Shown here: in pieces, positions 9,162 through 19,152 of the stretch
Position numbering within the stretch: the stretch's first letter is position 1
Layout of the letters: every line of letters starts with the position of its first letter
NCBI GenBank assembly: GCA_021775955.1
Contig: JAJFGU010000011.1
Span: 124,001-188,000, forward strand
Length of the DNA: 64,000 nt
Direction: 5' to 3'
Origin: Alphaproteobacteria bacterium
GTDB taxonomy: Bacteria > Pseudomonadota > Alphaproteobacteria > Micavibrionales > Micavibrionaceae
Notes under the pieces: generated by a model
Told to the model about the DNA's origin: nothing
The model's input: only the letters and a program-made list of their open reading frames with translations
The model's database searches: none
Program-made: the position numbers and the translations under genes

Positions 9162-9830
9162 CTAAGGCGTCCACTGTAAAAAATCTGCTATCAAACGCAA
9201 CCCCGCCTGCTGGCTTTTTTCCGGGTGGAATTGCATCCCCACCATGTTATCGCGCCCCACAATAGCGGGAACCGGGCCGCCGTAATCTGTATTCGCCAAA
9301 ACATGATGTGTATCTTTACATTGGACCATATAAGAATGAACAAAGTAGTAATTATCTGAAGAATCTATACTGCGCAGCACAAAATGCCCGTCTTTAGAGC
9401 CTTCTGAAACCGTTGGTATCAGCTCGTTCCAGCCCATGTGCGGAATTTTTAAGGCCTTGTCTTCGGGTTGAATTGGTACAACGTCACCGTCAATCCAGCC
9501 AAGCCCTTTATGGTCGCCATGTTCAAGCCCCTTGGTCGCCATAAGCTGCATACCGACGCATATGCCGAGGAACGGCCGCGCTTTTTGCAGGACCGATTCT
9601 TCCAGTGCCTCCACCATACCGTCAACGCTTGAAAGACCCTTCATACAATCGCCGAACGCCCCCTGACCCGGTAAAACAATGCGCGAGGCATTTAAAACGT
9701 CTTCGGCTTTGCCAGAAACAATGACGTCGATATCGAGCCCCTCATCAGCGCCCACGCGCTCAAACGCTTTGGCCGCCGAGCGTAAATTCCCGGAGCCGTA
9801 ATCGATAATAACGAGAGATTCCTTTGCCAT
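9162..9830 (-). CDS. hisH: Imidazole glycerol phosphate synthase, glutaminase subunit
   Basis: HisH is a class I glutamine amidotransferase that passes ammonia to HisF. The 222-residue protein has the nucleophile cysteine in PFLGICVGMQLM and the His-Glu pair in MQFHPEKSQQAG. The N-terminus IIDYGSGNLRSAAKAF is typical. The ATG at 9830 matches family starts; the frame upstream to 9866 overlaps the hisD leader. It is divergent from the hisD-like gene at 9891, with 60 bases between the two ATGs, so promoters for both must be packed there. A near-tandem TAAATAGAG repeat lies just past its stop (9135-9163). Confidence 0.96.
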   Translation of the reverse strand: MAKESLVIIDYGSGNLRSAAKAFERVGADEGLDIDVIVSGKAEDVLNASRIVLPGQGAFGDCMKGLSSVDGMVEALEESVLQKARPFLGICVGMQLMATKGLEHGDHKGLGWIDGDVVPIQPEDKALKIPHMGWNELIPTVSEGSKDGHFVLRSIDSSDNYYFVHSYMVQCKDTHHVLANTDYGGPVPAIVGRDNMVGMQFHPEKSQQAGLRLIADFLQWTP

Positions 9831-9890
9831 GATGTGCCTGTTTAGTGTATGTCCTTGCTTTGTCAAAGATTAAAGCAGATTGAGCGCATA

Positions 9891-11201
9891 ATGAACATCG
9901 CTGTTTACCACTGGAAAGACACCGACGAGGCCACCAAAGCGCGCATTATGCGGCGTTCACAGGCCGATATTGATGATGTTATCGGCACCGTCTTACCGAT
10001 CATGGCCGATGTCAAAGCGCGCGGCGATGCAGCGCTGATTGATTACGCCAAGAAATTTGAAAAGGCTGAGCTGAGCTCTATTAAGGTCAGCGAAGAGGAA
10101 TTCGAGCAAGCGTCCAAAACCCTCGATCCGGATGTCAAGGCTGCGATTGAAAAATGCGCCGGTAACGTGCGTATTTTCCACGAAGAACAGATGAAGCGCG
10201 TCGAAAGCCGCTGGATGGTAGAAATTGAACCCGGCGTACAGGCCGGTGAACAGGTCAGCGCCATTGAATCGGTCGGGCTGTACGTGCCGCGCGGCAAGGG
10301 CGCGTTTCCCTCGGCGCTTTATATGCTGACCATTCCCGCCGTGATTGCCGGGGTAGAGAATATCGCCATCGTCACCCCGCCAACGCCGGACGGTAGCGTT
10401 GATGATGCGAGCCTTTTTACGGCGCAGTTATGCGGCGTCAAAAACGTTTATAAATGCGGCGGCGCGCAGGCAATTGCCGCGCTGGCCTATGGCACGCAGA
10501 CAGTGCCGAAAATGCGCAAGGTTCTGGGGCCGGGCAGCCCGTATGTTGCCGCAGCCAAGCGCGTTCTGTCAGATATACTCGATCCCGGCATGCCCGCGGG
10601 GCCGTCCGAATCCATCGTACTCGCCGATGACAGCGCCGATCCGGATAATACGATTTTGGACATTCTGAATGAGGCCGAGCACGGCGAAGACAGCGCCGCT
10701 CTGCTGGTCACCCATCATCAGCCATTGCTCGATTACGTGCGCGATAACATGGGTGAAGTTATCAATGCCCTTCCCGAACCGCACCGCTCTATTTGTGAAA
10801 AAGTGATGGGGCCGGAAGGCTATGGCGGGCTAATCCTGACCGAAAGCCTTGAGGATTCCATCGCTTTTGCCAATGCATACGCACCAGAGCATTTGCATCT
10901 GAAAGTTACAAATGCCGATGAGGCGCTGGATCAAATCAAACATGCCGGGGAAATTTTAATCGGCGAATACACGCCCTCGAGCCTGGGCAATTACGGCATT
11001 GGCGTTAATCACGTCCTGCCGACCGGGGGCTGGGCGCATAGCTATTCCTGTACGTCTGTGTGGGATTTCCTCAAGCGTACGTCTATCTCAAAATGTGATG
11101 CGCAGGGCTTTGAATCTCTCAAAGGTCCCGTCACCACCCTGACCGATTACGAGAACTTCCCGGCACATGGGGATGTACTACGGAAGCGAAAACTTACTTA
11201 G
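9891..11201 (+). CDS. hisD: Histidinol dehydrogenase family protein with altered zinc ligands
   Basis: A 436-residue protein of the HisD family, which oxidises L-histidinol to L-histidine with two NAD+. The catalytic Glu-His pair is kept (Glu333-His334 in YAPEHLHL), as is PAGPSE. The zinc sphere differs from E. coli HisD (Gln259, His262, Asp360, His419): the matching residues here are Glu261, His264, Asn367 and His426. The spacings of 33 and 59 residues around the last sites are identical, so the match is sound. GSPYVAAAKR also replaces the usual GN-x-YV. It may be a true HisD of a divergent clade or a HisD-like dehydrogenase for another substrate. Its position among his genes favours histidine, but it runs on the opposite strand. 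Confidence 0.8.
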   Translation: MNIAVYHWKDTDEATKARIMRRSQADIDDVIGTVLPIMADVKARGDAALIDYAKKFEKAELSSIKVSEEEFEQASKTLDPDVKAAIEKCAGNVRIFHEEQMKRVESRWMVEIEPGVQAGEQVSAIESVGLYVPRGKGAFPSALYMLTIPAVIAGVENIAIVTPPTPDGSVDDASLFTAQLCGVKNVYKCGGAQAIAALAYGTQTVPKMRKVLGPGSPYVAAAKRVLSDILDPGMPAGPSESIVLADDSADPDNTILDILNEAEHGEDSAALLVTHHQPLLDYVRDNMGEVINALPEPHRSICEKVMGPEGYGGLILTESLEDSIAFANAYAPEHLHLKVTNADEALDQIKHAGEILIGEYTPSSLGNYGIGVNHVLPTGGWAHSYSCTSVWDFLKRTSISKCDAQGFESLKGPVTTLTDYENFPAHGDVLRKRKLT

Positions 11202-11209
11202 GTTAGGTG

Positions 11210-11665
11210 TCAATCTAAATATTTAGCGACGACAAACTTGCTTCGGTTCTTTCTTACGGGAGTCAAGACGGTGGAAGAGCTTCCATAAGCGCTACCATAA
11301 ACAGAATTTCCACTTAAATTGGCACTTCCATGAACTGCGCTATTAGTGTTTGAAATAAACCCTTCAATAGAAGATTGGCTTGACATCATAATGACCGCAT
11401 CTCCTCCAGCCTCTAGCGCTTTTCTGGCTACGGTGCCTTTAAGTGCAGCCATGGGCACAGGGCCGCCAGGACGAGAATCATCTATTACACCTAAAATCTG
11501 AAACTTCACAGATGGAGATCCGTTCTCCCAAAAATCTACACCCTCAACAGTTGTCATGGTGCCGCCACTACCCTTCACAACGCTATTATCGCCGTAATAA
11601 GCCTGATAATTTGTGCTGCATCCCGCCAATACTAAGCTAAATGCCAATAATACGATTTTTTTCAT
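11210..11665 (-). CDS. Small lipoprotein of unknown function
   Basis: A 151-residue protein starting MKKIVLLAFSLVLAGCS, a clear signal peptide and lipobox with the lipidated cysteine near residue 16. The ATG at 11665 is preferred over 11671 because the GGGAG ribosome site is then properly spaced. The mature part has DFWENGSPSVKFQILGVI and a glycine-, serine- and asparagine-rich region (SANLSGNSVYGSAYG). The family is not recognised. It lies between hisB and hisH on the same strand but convergent to hisD, whose stop is 8 bases away. Confidence 0.75.
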   Translation of the reverse strand: MKKIVLLAFSLVLAGCSTNYQAYYGDNSVVKGSGGTMTTVEGVDFWENGSPSVKFQILGVIDDSRPGGPVPMAALKGTVARKALEAGGDAVIMMSSQSSIEGFISNTNSAVHGSANLSGNSVYGSAYGSSSTVLTPVRKNRSKFVVAKYLD

Positions 11666-11720
11666 TTTCATCTCCCTTTGCTTTGCAGAACAGGCGGGAA
11701 CACAACAATCTATTGTATCC

Positions 11721-12344
11721 CTAAAGAGTACCCTTCGTGCTGGGCAATTGATCCGGCGCGCGCGGGTCGGTTTCTACCGCCATACGCAGGGCCTTGGCGC
11801 AGCCTTTAAACACGCTCTCGATGATGTGGTGGTTGTTCTCACCATATAAATTTTCGAGGTGCAGCGTCAGACCGGCACCTTGCGAGAGGGCCTGAAAGAA
11901 CTCCTGAAAGACTTCCGTATCGAGATCGCCAAGCTTCGGCTTGCTAAGCGCCACCTTCCAGATCAAATAGGGCCGACCGGAAAAATCGAGCGCTGCGGAA
12001 CTTTTGACCTCATCCATCACCAGATCAAAATGGCCGTAACGGCGGATGCCTTTTTTATCGCCGATCGCTTCTTTCAGCGCCGCGCCCAGCGCCCAGCCAC
12101 AATCTTCCACCGTGTGATGCGCATCAATGTGCAAATCACCATCGGCCTTAATGGTCATATCGATCAGCGAATGCTTGCACAGCTGTTCCAGCATATGATC
12201 GAAAAACCCAACCCCGGTGGCAATATCGTACGTACCCGTGCCGTCGATATTGATCGACACCGAAATATCGGTTTCTTTGGTTTTGCGGTTTACCACCGCG
12301 ATCCGCGCTTTTTTATTATCCCGGGGGCCTTTATCCTTGGGCAT
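11721..12344 (-). CDS. hisB: Imidazoleglycerol-phosphate dehydratase
   Basis: HisB dehydrates imidazole glycerol phosphate to imidazole acetol phosphate in a manganese-dependent step. The 207-residue, single-domain protein has both metal-binding histidine motifs: [10 protein letters not shown] and [12 protein letters not shown]. It lacks the phosphatase domain found fused in enterobacteria. The ATG at 12344 has AGGTGAGAAAAGGACC upstream. It is the first his gene on the minus strand; the lipoprotein and the opposed hisD separate it from hisH, so the cluster is interrupted compared with the usual hisB-hisH-hisA-hisF-hisE order. It is divergent from the protease gene at 12429. Confidence 0.96.
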   Translation of the reverse strand: MPKDKGPRDNKKARIAVVNRKTKETDISVSINIDGTGTYDIATGVGFFDHMLEQLCKHSLIDMTIKADGDLHIDAHHTVEDCGWALGAALKEAIGDKKGIRRYGHFDLVMDEVKSSAALDFSGRPYLIWKVALSKPKLGDLDTEVFQEFFQALSQGAGLTLHLENLYGENNHHIIESVFKGCAKALRMAVETDPRAPDQLPSTKGTL

Positions 12345-12428
12345 GGTCCTTTTCTCACCTTGATTTATCGATTACAGTTGTAGTCAGGTTTTCCTGTTCA
12401 ACCAATCAGGAGTTTAGCATAAAAAGGC

Positions 12429-13889
12429 ATGCAGTTTCACTTCAAACTTACATTACTGATTGTTACAGCCTTTTTGCCTGTTCTTTTGACCGGATGCGGT
12501 GGCCTGAACGTAGAAAAAATACCCCTGGAGGCGGTCTCCTACCCGCCGGAAGATGCGCAACCCTCGCCTGTGGGCTTTAATAAAATCCGTTTTGCGGTTC
12601 CCACCGGCGCACCAACGGTTGCCAGCGCCCCGGGTAATTTTCTGGAATGGCTTCTGACCTGCGAAGGTCCTTACGGCCTGACATCACAGGGCAGCATTCG
12701 CGGGCGCTCCATGCCATCGGATTCATGGCGGGAAATTTTCTTCACCACATTAGAAGGACAGGGCTATGACGTGGCCGGCAATCCCGGTCGTCTATTTGAC
12801 GAAGAGGCCGATTTGCAGCGCGCCGTTTATTCCGTGGGCGGGCGGATTACTGATCTTAAAATCAACACATGCGAGCAGAGCAGCTGGTTCGGACGCATAC
12901 CACGCGGCAGCTCAGGCGAAGGTCATGTCGAAGTTGAATGGACGGTTTATGATCTGCTGAACCGCCGTAACGTCTATTTGACGACCACCAAAGGGTATGG
13001 CCGCACGCGCACGCCCAATCATGAGGGCCCGCTTTTGCTGTTTGAAGAAGCACTGGCCGCTTCCATTCATAATCTGGGCGCCGATGAGCAGTTTCACAAT
13101 CTGGTTTTCTTTGGGACCGCGCCGCAGGAACAACCAGACACTTACACCGACCCTTATGAAGACCCGATCAGCCGCTTCGAGCCCCATGAGGATGTCGTGA
13201 TTGCGCGGCGGCCGCTTTCACAAAGCCCGGCAGCCGGCAGACTGGAAGACATAGCCCGCGCTGCTGTGTTGATTCAGGCCGGAAGCGCCCATGGCTCGGG
13301 CTATTTTATCACGCAGCAGGGCCACATGCTGACCAACGCCCATGTCGTCGGCCATGCTTTGCGGGTGCGGGTGGTAACGTCGGGCAAAAAGGAAAAGCTG
13401 GTGGCCGAAGTGCTACGGGTTGATCGCAAGCGTGATGTCGCCCTGCTCAGGCTCGAGGAAATTCCGGATGATCTCAAAATCAAAACCCTGCCGGTGCGGC
13501 TGGATAAGCCGGATGTCGGTGAGGAGGTTTATGCGATCGGCAGCCCCAGCCTCACGCGCCTGCAGGACACCGTCACCAAGGGCATTATCAGCGCCCATCG
13601 TTACAACCGCCAGAGAAACCAGCCCGAAATCCAGGCCGATGTTTATACATTTGGCGGCAATAGCGGCGGGCCGCTGCTTGATATAAACGGCAATATTATC
13701 GGCATGAGCTTTGCCGGCTATGCGCGCGGGGAACAGGATTTGTCCGGCCTGAATCTTTTCATTCCGATCGGTGATGCGCTGGAAAAACTCGATATTTCTT
13801 TGGATGGCGCCGCGCCGCCCGCGCGAACTGAAACACCTGAAACTGACAATACCCCGGCCGAAAACGCCCCCGTCAAACTCACGCGGTGA
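12429..13889 (+). CDS. Lipoprotein with C-terminal trypsin-like serine protease domain
   Basis: A 486-residue protein with a lipobox LLTGC (Cys23), an N-terminal domain of about 230 residues that I do not recognise, and a DegP/HtrA-like protease domain from about 275. The catalytic triad is complete: His305 in LTNAHVV, Asp336 in RDVALLR and Ser412 in GGNSGGPL. No PDZ domain follows, so it is not a standard DegP/DegS. It is predicted to be membrane-anchored in the periplasm. The N-terminal domain (FLEWLLTCEGPYGL onward, with several cysteines) may be a substrate or partner module. A MITE copy begins 19 bases past its stop. Confidence 0.88.
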   Translation: MQFHFKLTLLIVTAFLPVLLTGCGGLNVEKIPLEAVSYPPEDAQPSPVGFNKIRFAVPTGAPTVASAPGNFLEWLLTCEGPYGLTSQGSIRGRSMPSDSWREIFFTTLEGQGYDVAGNPGRLFDEEADLQRAVYSVGGRITDLKINTCEQSSWFGRIPRGSSGEGHVEVEWTVYDLLNRRNVYLTTTKGYGRTRTPNHEGPLLLFEEALAASIHNLGADEQFHNLVFFGTAPQEQPDTYTDPYEDPISRFEPHEDVVIARRPLSQSPAAGRLEDIARAAVLIQAGSAHGSGYFITQQGHMLTNAHVVGHALRVRVVTSGKKEKLVAEVLRVDRKRDVALLRLEEIPDDLKIKTLPVRLDKPDVGEEVYAIGSPSLTRLQDTVTKGIISAHRYNRQRNQPEIQADVYTFGGNSGGPLLDINGNIIGMSFAGYARGEQDLSGLNLFIPIGDALEKLDISLDGAAPPARTETPETDNTPAENAPVKLTR

Positions 13890-13908
13890 TTAATGGCGAA
13901 GGAGCATA

Positions 13909-14060
13909 CATAGTCATTCCAATTTAGAATCCGGCATTTCAACCTTCGTCATTCCCCGAATTTTGCTTCACAAAATTCTAGGGGAACCCATGGATGGCCT
14001 TAGAATTTTTATCCAAAAATTCAGACCATGGCATCATTGGGTGTGTCTAATTCTTAATGC
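13909..14060. mobile_element. MITE-like palindromic element, decayed copy B
   Basis: This is a second copy of the element at 1541-1704, in the same orientation and collinear through most of its length. The left terminal repeat at 13909-13931 differs at two positions. The right terminus is degraded (GTGTGTCTAATTCTTAATG in place of the intact inverted repeat), so this copy has probably lost mobility. The rest of the 459-base gap, 14061-14348, is AT-rich and shows no clear gene, RNA or strong promoter. Confidence 0.75.
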
Positions 14061-14348
14061 AAAAAACTGAATATCTCCGTAGGCAGGCCCGGAATTCAAA
14101 CCGGCGTTTACACCCGAATCCACAAGCAAAAATCATAAAAAATGACTCCTGGACTCGCTTTGCGGGCGGTCAAGCTATTTATTTGGTATTTTATGCTATA
14201 AATTACGTATTTGTGGGTTGACTATTCAGACTTTTTTGAAACTTGCGCGAAACCCCGAAAAGTGCTAATAATACACTAATTTTATGGCCAATACTGCGCC
14301 CTTCCCAAGGAAGATGAGCGCGAGCGTAACGAAAGGTTTGGGCCAAAA

Positions 14349-14933
14349 ATGAGATCAACTTTTGCAAGAACCGCAGCAATCCCTCTGGCCATGGCAATGA
14401 CATGGGCCGGGTTTACTGGCGGTGCATTGGCGCAGGATAGAAAGCCGATTACAGACCCACAGCAGGGTACAGAAAATTCACAGTCACTGGCGAGAGGCGA
14501 GCTGCATGCACAGAGCGCTACACCTATCAGCATTCCTGAACAAGGGGTATTTGAAACCGTTAACATTAGGACTTGGTCGGAGGACGATGTTATAGGTGCA
14601 CCCATTAGGGCCTCCAATGATAGGATGGCCCTTATTGTTTATGGTGACGGTGTGAACGCAAGAGCAGCCGCGACGAAATCAGGCCAAGACTTTGCAAAAT
14701 ATATGAAGAAAGATGTTACCTATCTCTGGGCCGAGGATAATGACGCCAACCCAAATAACACCCGTATAGGCGTGTATGCAAACGGCAGGCACAAATTCGA
14801 TATTGATGTTGGTACAGCCCGAACCCCTAGAGAAATATACAAGGATATTGTTGGAAAAATGAAAGCTGCTTACGCAGCAGAATTCAACCCTTCTATTGCT
14901 TTGAATCCAAGGAAAAATGATGGCCCCGGGTAA
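14349..14933 (+). CDS. Exported protein of unknown function
   Basis: A 194-residue protein with a standard signal peptide: MRSTFARTAAIPLAMAMTW, then GFTGGALA with cleavage predicted after residue 28. The mature part has a folded region around YGDGVNARAAATKSGQDFAK and RIGVYANGRHKFDIDVGTA. I cannot assign a family. It is convergent with the coiled-coil gene at 14941, the stops being 7 bases apart. The base composition resembles the other unknown genes (1880-6654) more than the GC-richer housekeeping genes. Confidence 0.68.
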   Translation: MRSTFARTAAIPLAMAMTWAGFTGGALAQDRKPITDPQQGTENSQSLARGELHAQSATPISIPEQGVFETVNIRTWSEDDVIGAPIRASNDRMALIVYGDGVNARAAATKSGQDFAKYMKKDVTYLWAEDNDANPNNTRIGVYANGRHKFDIDVGTARTPREIYKDIVGKMKAAYAAEFNPSIALNPRKNDGPG

Positions 14934-14940
14934 TTATGGC

Positions 14941-15918
14941 CTAGCCATTCGTCAGAACTTGTTGAGTGGTTATACCAGCCACCAGTGTTTGGGATTGTTG
15001 GGCCGGCCCCTGTTGATGATCATGTGCCTTAGCAAAAGTTTCACTTAGATTTTCTGTATCTTGAAAAGGCGGAACAGCTCCAAAAAGCCCATCTACTTCA
15101 AGATTGCTATCATAATCAGCAGCTTGAACGTCTTTGTTTAGTGCATCGTGCTGCTTAACATCTAGGGCTGCGAACCTTTGTACAGCCTCATCATCCTTAC
15201 CTAGCGCAGCCGTGGCCATATTTTTTTGAGCTTGGCTTTCTAAGTCGCCAATGGCAGTTTGGCTATATTTGGTGGAATATCCCTCTAATAGCTGTTTTGC
15301 CTCTTCTGGGCTTGTAGCATTATCAAGGTTGCGTGAAAGCTCGGCAGTATCTTCCCTTAAAATTGTCTTGGTGTCGAATTGATGCTGCTCGTACTCACGT
15401 TGCTGCTGCGTAATAAGAAGAAGCTGGTCAGTATTGGTACGATCAACCGTTTGCCCCGTGCGCTTTTCAAATTCCTGAATAAGCCGTTCCCGTTCCTTAT
15501 TTTTTAAGCTGCCGTCGTCATCAAGCTCTGGTATTTTTCCATCCTTCAAATCAGCTATAAATTCGTCAGCTACTGCGATATTGCGTTTATGTTGCGCGAT
15601 CTCTTGATCCAGACCTTCGATCATGTCCTTGAGCGCCAGCTTCAAAGCAAAACGTAGGTCTTTTTCTTTTTTCTCTTTTTGCTTGAGAAGCTGAATGAAT
15701 TTTCCTGCGCTCTGATTCAGGGCGCGATAACCGGAACCGACTGTGCCGTCATTTTCATCGCGGGAGCGATTGAGGATTCTTTCCAAAATTTCAGCGGCCT
15801 TCTCATAGACCTTCAAAACCGCAGAGTCCATACCGTTGGATTCGCTGAAATGCGCCATCATAACGGGAACGTTTGAAGCCCCGCCCGGGTCATATTGCTT
15901 TGGTATAGTAACCGCCAT
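14941..15918 (-). CDS. Unrecognised coiled-coil cytoplasmic protein
   Basis: A 325-residue charged protein without a signal peptide or membrane segment. Residues about 30-135 and 165-215 are rich in E, K, Q and L with heptad-like spacing (IQLLKQKEKKEKDLRF, LIQEFEKRTGQTVD), predicting coiled coils. The C-terminus is Q- and T-rich. I do not recognise it. The preceding gap (15919-16264) is AT-rich, so the gene has room for its own promoter. As with the other orphan proteins here, a lineage-specific or secreted role is possible but unsupported. Confidence 0.68.
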   Translation of the reverse strand: MAVTIPKQYDPGGASNVPVMMAHFSESNGMDSAVLKVYEKAAEILERILNRSRDENDGTVGSGYRALNQSAGKFIQLLKQKEKKEKDLRFALKLALKDMIEGLDQEIAQHKRNIAVADEFIADLKDGKIPELDDDGSLKNKERERLIQEFEKRTGQTVDRTNTDQLLLITQQQREYEQHQFDTKTILREDTAELSRNLDNATSPEEAKQLLEGYSTKYSQTAIGDLESQAQKNMATAALGKDDEAVQRFAALDVKQHDALNKDVQAADYDSNLEVDGLFGAVPPFQDTENLSETFAKAHDHQQGPAQQSQTLVAGITTQQVLTNG

Positions 15919-16135
15919 TTTTGCCTCTTTAAAATCCCCAATGCGCTGTGTTTTTTTTGCTGTTTTTTTGCGCTTATGCTATTGATTTTAAAGAGAACTA
16001 GTAAATATTATGTAAATATATAAAATTTGAATAAAATTGTATGTTTTATTCTATACTTTAGGTTGTATTATGTATAATTATGGTTGAATTTTTCTCTGTA
16101 TGGTGGCAATTTTTTTTCTTCTACACGCACCAACT

Positions 16136-16225
16136 TGTCATCTCGCTGGCGCGTCTGAAAGACGCTTGCACGAACGGGGCCCTTGCCCTAAAAGCACAAG
16201 ATCCCGGCCTACGCCGGGATGACGG
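16136..16225. repeat. REP-like palindromic repeat before hslV
   Basis: The segment begins TGTCATCTCG and ends CGGGATGACGGG, with internal hairpins: GCGTCTGAAAGACGC at 16150-16164 and ATCCCGGCCTACGCCGGGAT at 16201-16220. It belongs to the GTCATCCC-bounded repeats seen at 39083, 45311 and 54341 and inside rsmG. The remainder of the gap 15919-16264 is very AT-rich and otherwise featureless. Confidence 0.7.
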
Positions 16226-16264
16226 GTGGTCAGATAGACGAAGGCCTTGACTTTGCGACGGTAA

Positions 16265-16846
16265 ATGCCACATATCCTACCCATGAACGAACACACAGAT
16301 TACGCAAGAGCGCAGGACTGGCGCGGGACGACGATCATATCTATCCGCAAAGGCAAGGATGTCGTTGTTGCCGGGGACGGCCAGGTTTCCATGGGCGCAA
16401 CGGTTTTGAAATCCAACGCACGCAAAGTGCGCCGCCTGGGCAAGGATGAAAATATTATTGCCGGGTTTGCCGGCGCGACGGCGGATGCCTTTACGTTGTT
16501 TGAACGGCTGGAGGCGAAATTAGAGGCCCATCCCGGGCAGCTTACCCGCGCCTGTGTCGAACTGGCCAAAGACTGGCGCACCGATAAATATTTGCGCAGG
16601 CTCGAAGCTCTTATGGCGGTGTGTGATAAGGACACCTCGCTCATCCTGACCGGGACCGGCGATGTGGTCGAGCCCGAAGACGGGATTATCGGCATTGGCT
16701 CGGGCGGGAATTACGCGCTGGCCGCGGCGCGGGCGCTGAGTGATCAAAAAGGTTTGAGCGCCGAGGAAATCGCCACCAAGGCGATGAAGATTGCCGCCGA
16801 TATCTGCGTTTACACCAATGACAATGTCACGATTGAGAAGCTTTAA
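16265..16846 (+). CDS. hslV: ATP-dependent protease HslVU, peptidase subunit
   Basis: HslV (ClpQ) is the proteasome-like peptidase that forms a dodecamer capped by HslU hexamers. The 193-residue precursor has the nucleophile threonines at 22-23 in [13 protein letters not shown], followed by [12 protein letters not shown]; a propeptide of about 21 residues would be removed, as usual in alphaproteobacteria. The start is uncertain: ATG 16265 has a weak GACGG, while ATG 16283 lacks any site. hslU follows 5 bases after the stop. The pair lies upstream of the his genes, a common alphaproteobacterial association. Confidence 0.96.
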   Translation: MPHILPMNEHTDYARAQDWRGTTIISIRKGKDVVVAGDGQVSMGATVLKSNARKVRRLGKDENIIAGFAGATADAFTLFERLEAKLEAHPGQLTRACVELAKDWRTDKYLRRLEALMAVCDKDTSLILTGTGDVVEPEDGIIGIGSGGNYALAAARALSDQKGLSAEEIATKAMKIAADICVYTNDNVTIEKL

Positions 16847-16851
16847 ACAAA

Positions 16852-18186
16852 ATGGTAGCAGAAAAAAGCATCGCAGAAATTCCTGCCTTTTCCCCACGCG
16901 AAATTGTCTCCGAGCTGGACCGCTTTATTATCGGCCAGGGCGATGCAAAAAAGGCCGTGGCCATCGCCCTGCGCAATCGCTGGCGGCGAATGCAGCTCGA
17001 GCCGGATCTACAGGAAGAGGTCTACCCGAAAAATATCCTGATGATCGGACCGACCGGGGTCGGCAAGACCGAAATCGCGCGGCGTCTGGCGAAGCTTGCG
17101 GGCGCGCCGTTTATCAAGGTCGAGGCGACCAAATTCACCGAAGTCGGCTATGTCGGCAAGGATGTGGAATCGATTATTCGTGACCTGACCGAATCCGCCA
17201 TTCATATGACGCGCGAACGTCTGCGCAAAACCGTGATGGCGCAGGCAGAAGTATATGCCGAGGAACGCGTGCTGGATGCGCTGGTCGGTGATACCGCCGG
17301 GGAGGGCACACGCAATAACTTCCGCGACAAGCTGCGCAGCGGCGAGCTCAATGATCGCGAGATCGAAATTGAGATCACCGACAAAAGCGACGTCATGCCG
17401 AGCATGGATATTCCCGGTATGCCCGGCGCCTCGATGAGCATGATCAATATGAACGATATTTTCGGCAAGGCCTTTGGCGAGCGCACCAAAAAGCGCAAAA
17501 TGAGCGTTGTGGAAAGCCATGAAGTTCTGATGGCCGAAGAGGCCGACAAGCTTCTGGATGAGGATAAAATCGTCACCGCGGCGCTCGATCTGGTGCAGCA
17601 AAACGGCATTGTTTTTATCGACGAAATGGACAAAATTGCGGCGCGCCAGGATGTGCGTGGCGGCGATGTGTCACGCGAAGGCGTGCAGCGTGATTTGCTC
17701 CCCTTAATCGAGGGCACAACCGTGTCGACCAAATACGGCACCGTCAAAACCGATCATATGCTGTTTATCGCCTCGGGCGCGTTTCATTACGCCAAGCCCT
17801 CGGATTTGCTGGCCGAGCTGCAGGGCCGCCTGCCGATCCGGGTTGAGCTGCGCGCGCTGACCCAGGATGATTTCAAACGCATTTTGACAGAGACAGAGGC
17901 GAGTTTAATCAAGCAATATGTTGCACTGATCGGCACGGAAGAGGTGACGCTACAATTCGAAGACGGGGCGATTGACGAGATCGCGCGGCTGGCGTTTGAG
18001 GTCAATGAGAATGTCGAAAATATCGGCGCCCGGCGCTTGCTCACCGTCATGGAAAAGCTGCTGGAGGAAATCTCTTTCACCGCATCAGACCGCGGCGGCG
18101 AGGAGGTTATTATCACCGCGCAGATCGTGCGCGATAATGTCGAGGAACTGGTGAAATCCGCGGATCTGAGTAAGTTTATTCTTTAG
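16852..18186 (+). CDS. hslU: ATP-dependent protease HslVU, ATPase subunit
   Basis: HslU (ClpY) is the AAA+ unfoldase that feeds substrates into HslV. The 444-residue protein contains [23 protein letters not shown] at the start (given here in part), Walker [10 protein letters not shown], the pore motif GYVGKDVES, an intermediate I-domain of about 110-245 with a methionine-rich loop, Walker [11 protein letters not shown] and sensor [14 protein letters not shown]. The C-terminal LSKFIL is the tail that inserts into HslV. It is cotranscribed with hslV. Its stop overlaps the convergent 18183 gene by 4 bases. Confidence 0.98.
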   Translation: MVAEKSIAEIPAFSPREIVSELDRFIIGQGDAKKAVAIALRNRWRRMQLEPDLQEEVYPKNILMIGPTGVGKTEIARRLAKLAGAPFIKVEATKFTEVGYVGKDVESIIRDLTESAIHMTRERLRKTVMAQAEVYAEERVLDALVGDTAGEGTRNNFRDKLRSGELNDREIEIEITDKSDVMPSMDIPGMPGASMSMINMNDIFGKAFGERTKKRKMSVVESHEVLMAEEADKLLDEDKIVTAALDLVQQNGIVFIDEMDKIAARQDVRGGDVSREGVQRDLLPLIEGTTVSTKYGTVKTDHMLFIASGAFHYAKPSDLLAELQGRLPIRVELRALTQDDFKRILTETEASLIKQYVALIGTEEVTLQFEDGAIDEIARLAFEVNENVENIGARRLLTVMEKLLEEISFTASDRGGEEVIITAQIVRDNVEELVKSADLSKFIL

Positions 18187-19049
18187 AACAAATCCAATTG
18201 TTTCTTTTCTACTCCTGTACTGCTTCCAACCCCAACAAGAGCGGGTTGATGATCAGCGCTTGAACTTGCTTGCTTCAATATCTTGCGTTCTGGTTTTAAA
18301 CATGCCGCAATTCTTATAGGAGCATCTTCTAACTGATGATCATTGGTAACAGTCCAAAAAATAGTGTGGTCGTTCTTTTGTCCTTGAGGTGTAGTTAAAA
18401 TGTAAACAGCCTGGCTCTGTCCAGGTATTTGTCTGGATAAGTTTGCGCCTTCTTGAATTTTTAAAACATTAATGGCGTAATCATTATGTCCACCGGAAGA
18501 CTTTGTTCCTTCAAAAGGCGCGCCACCTCTTTTTAAAGTGCCGTCTGTGTAAATAAAATGAAGCATCATAGGAAAACCCGGCAGAAATTCATCGTTTAAG
18601 TTTCTCCAGCCACCTGAAGAAAAAAAGTTTTTCAGCCTGATATTTTGTTCAGGGTTATTGGCAGGGACAAAAAACTGACTGATCGGTTGCACGCGTCCCT
18701 CATACCCTATTTGGGCATTCCATTGAGGGACTGCCAAATCATGTTGGAGTGTGTACAAAACACCAAAAATCTGCGGGATACTGTCAATCGTAACGATGTG
18801 ATGCGAACCGGATTGTTGCCTAAAGGCTTTCAGGACAGGAACATTGCCAGGGTTAGGCTGCCCAACCAAATCAGGAGCTAATGCGAGTAGAAATTTTCGA
18901 TCCGGTTTTTGTGCTTCTTCCTGAATTCTTCCCGAGAGAATATCATCATGCGTTCCTAACGTTTTTTGAAAAACAGGAACCCCGTAAATAAGAGTGCTTG
19001 GACATGTGGCTTCTCTTTGCGCGGCACGCCATTCACTTTCATCACTCAT
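18183..19049 (-). CDS. Unrecognised 288-residue protein
   Basis: No signal peptide or transmembrane segment is evident. Sequence features include [39 protein letters not shown] and a [19 protein letters not shown] stretch, which reads like a mixed alpha/beta globular protein. The C-terminal 30 residues are S/G-rich. I cannot assign a function. Its ATG at 19049 is about 100 bases from the divergent M23-like gene (start 19153). The lower GC than hslU suggests an accessory gene. Confidence 0.65.
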   Translation of the reverse strand: MSDESEWRAAQREATCPSTLIYGVPVFQKTLGTHDDILSGRIQEEAQKPDRKFLLALAPDLVGQPNPGNVPVLKAFRQQSGSHHIVTIDSIPQIFGVLYTLQHDLAVPQWNAQIGYEGRVQPISQFFVPANNPEQNIRLKNFFSSGGWRNLNDEFLPGFPMMLHFIYTDGTLKRGGAPFEGTKSSGGHNDYAINVLKIQEGANLSRQIPGQSQAVYILTTPQGQKNDHTIFWTVTNDHQLEDAPIRIAACLKPERKILKQASSSADHQPALVGVGSSTGVEKKQLDLF

Positions 19050-19152
19050 AAAGCATACTCCTTACAGTACACTGCCGTTTTACCCCAATTATTACCTTAT
19101 GTCAAACAAACGGGGCTGGATTTCCGGTCGTTTTTCTTGCTTATATACAGCC

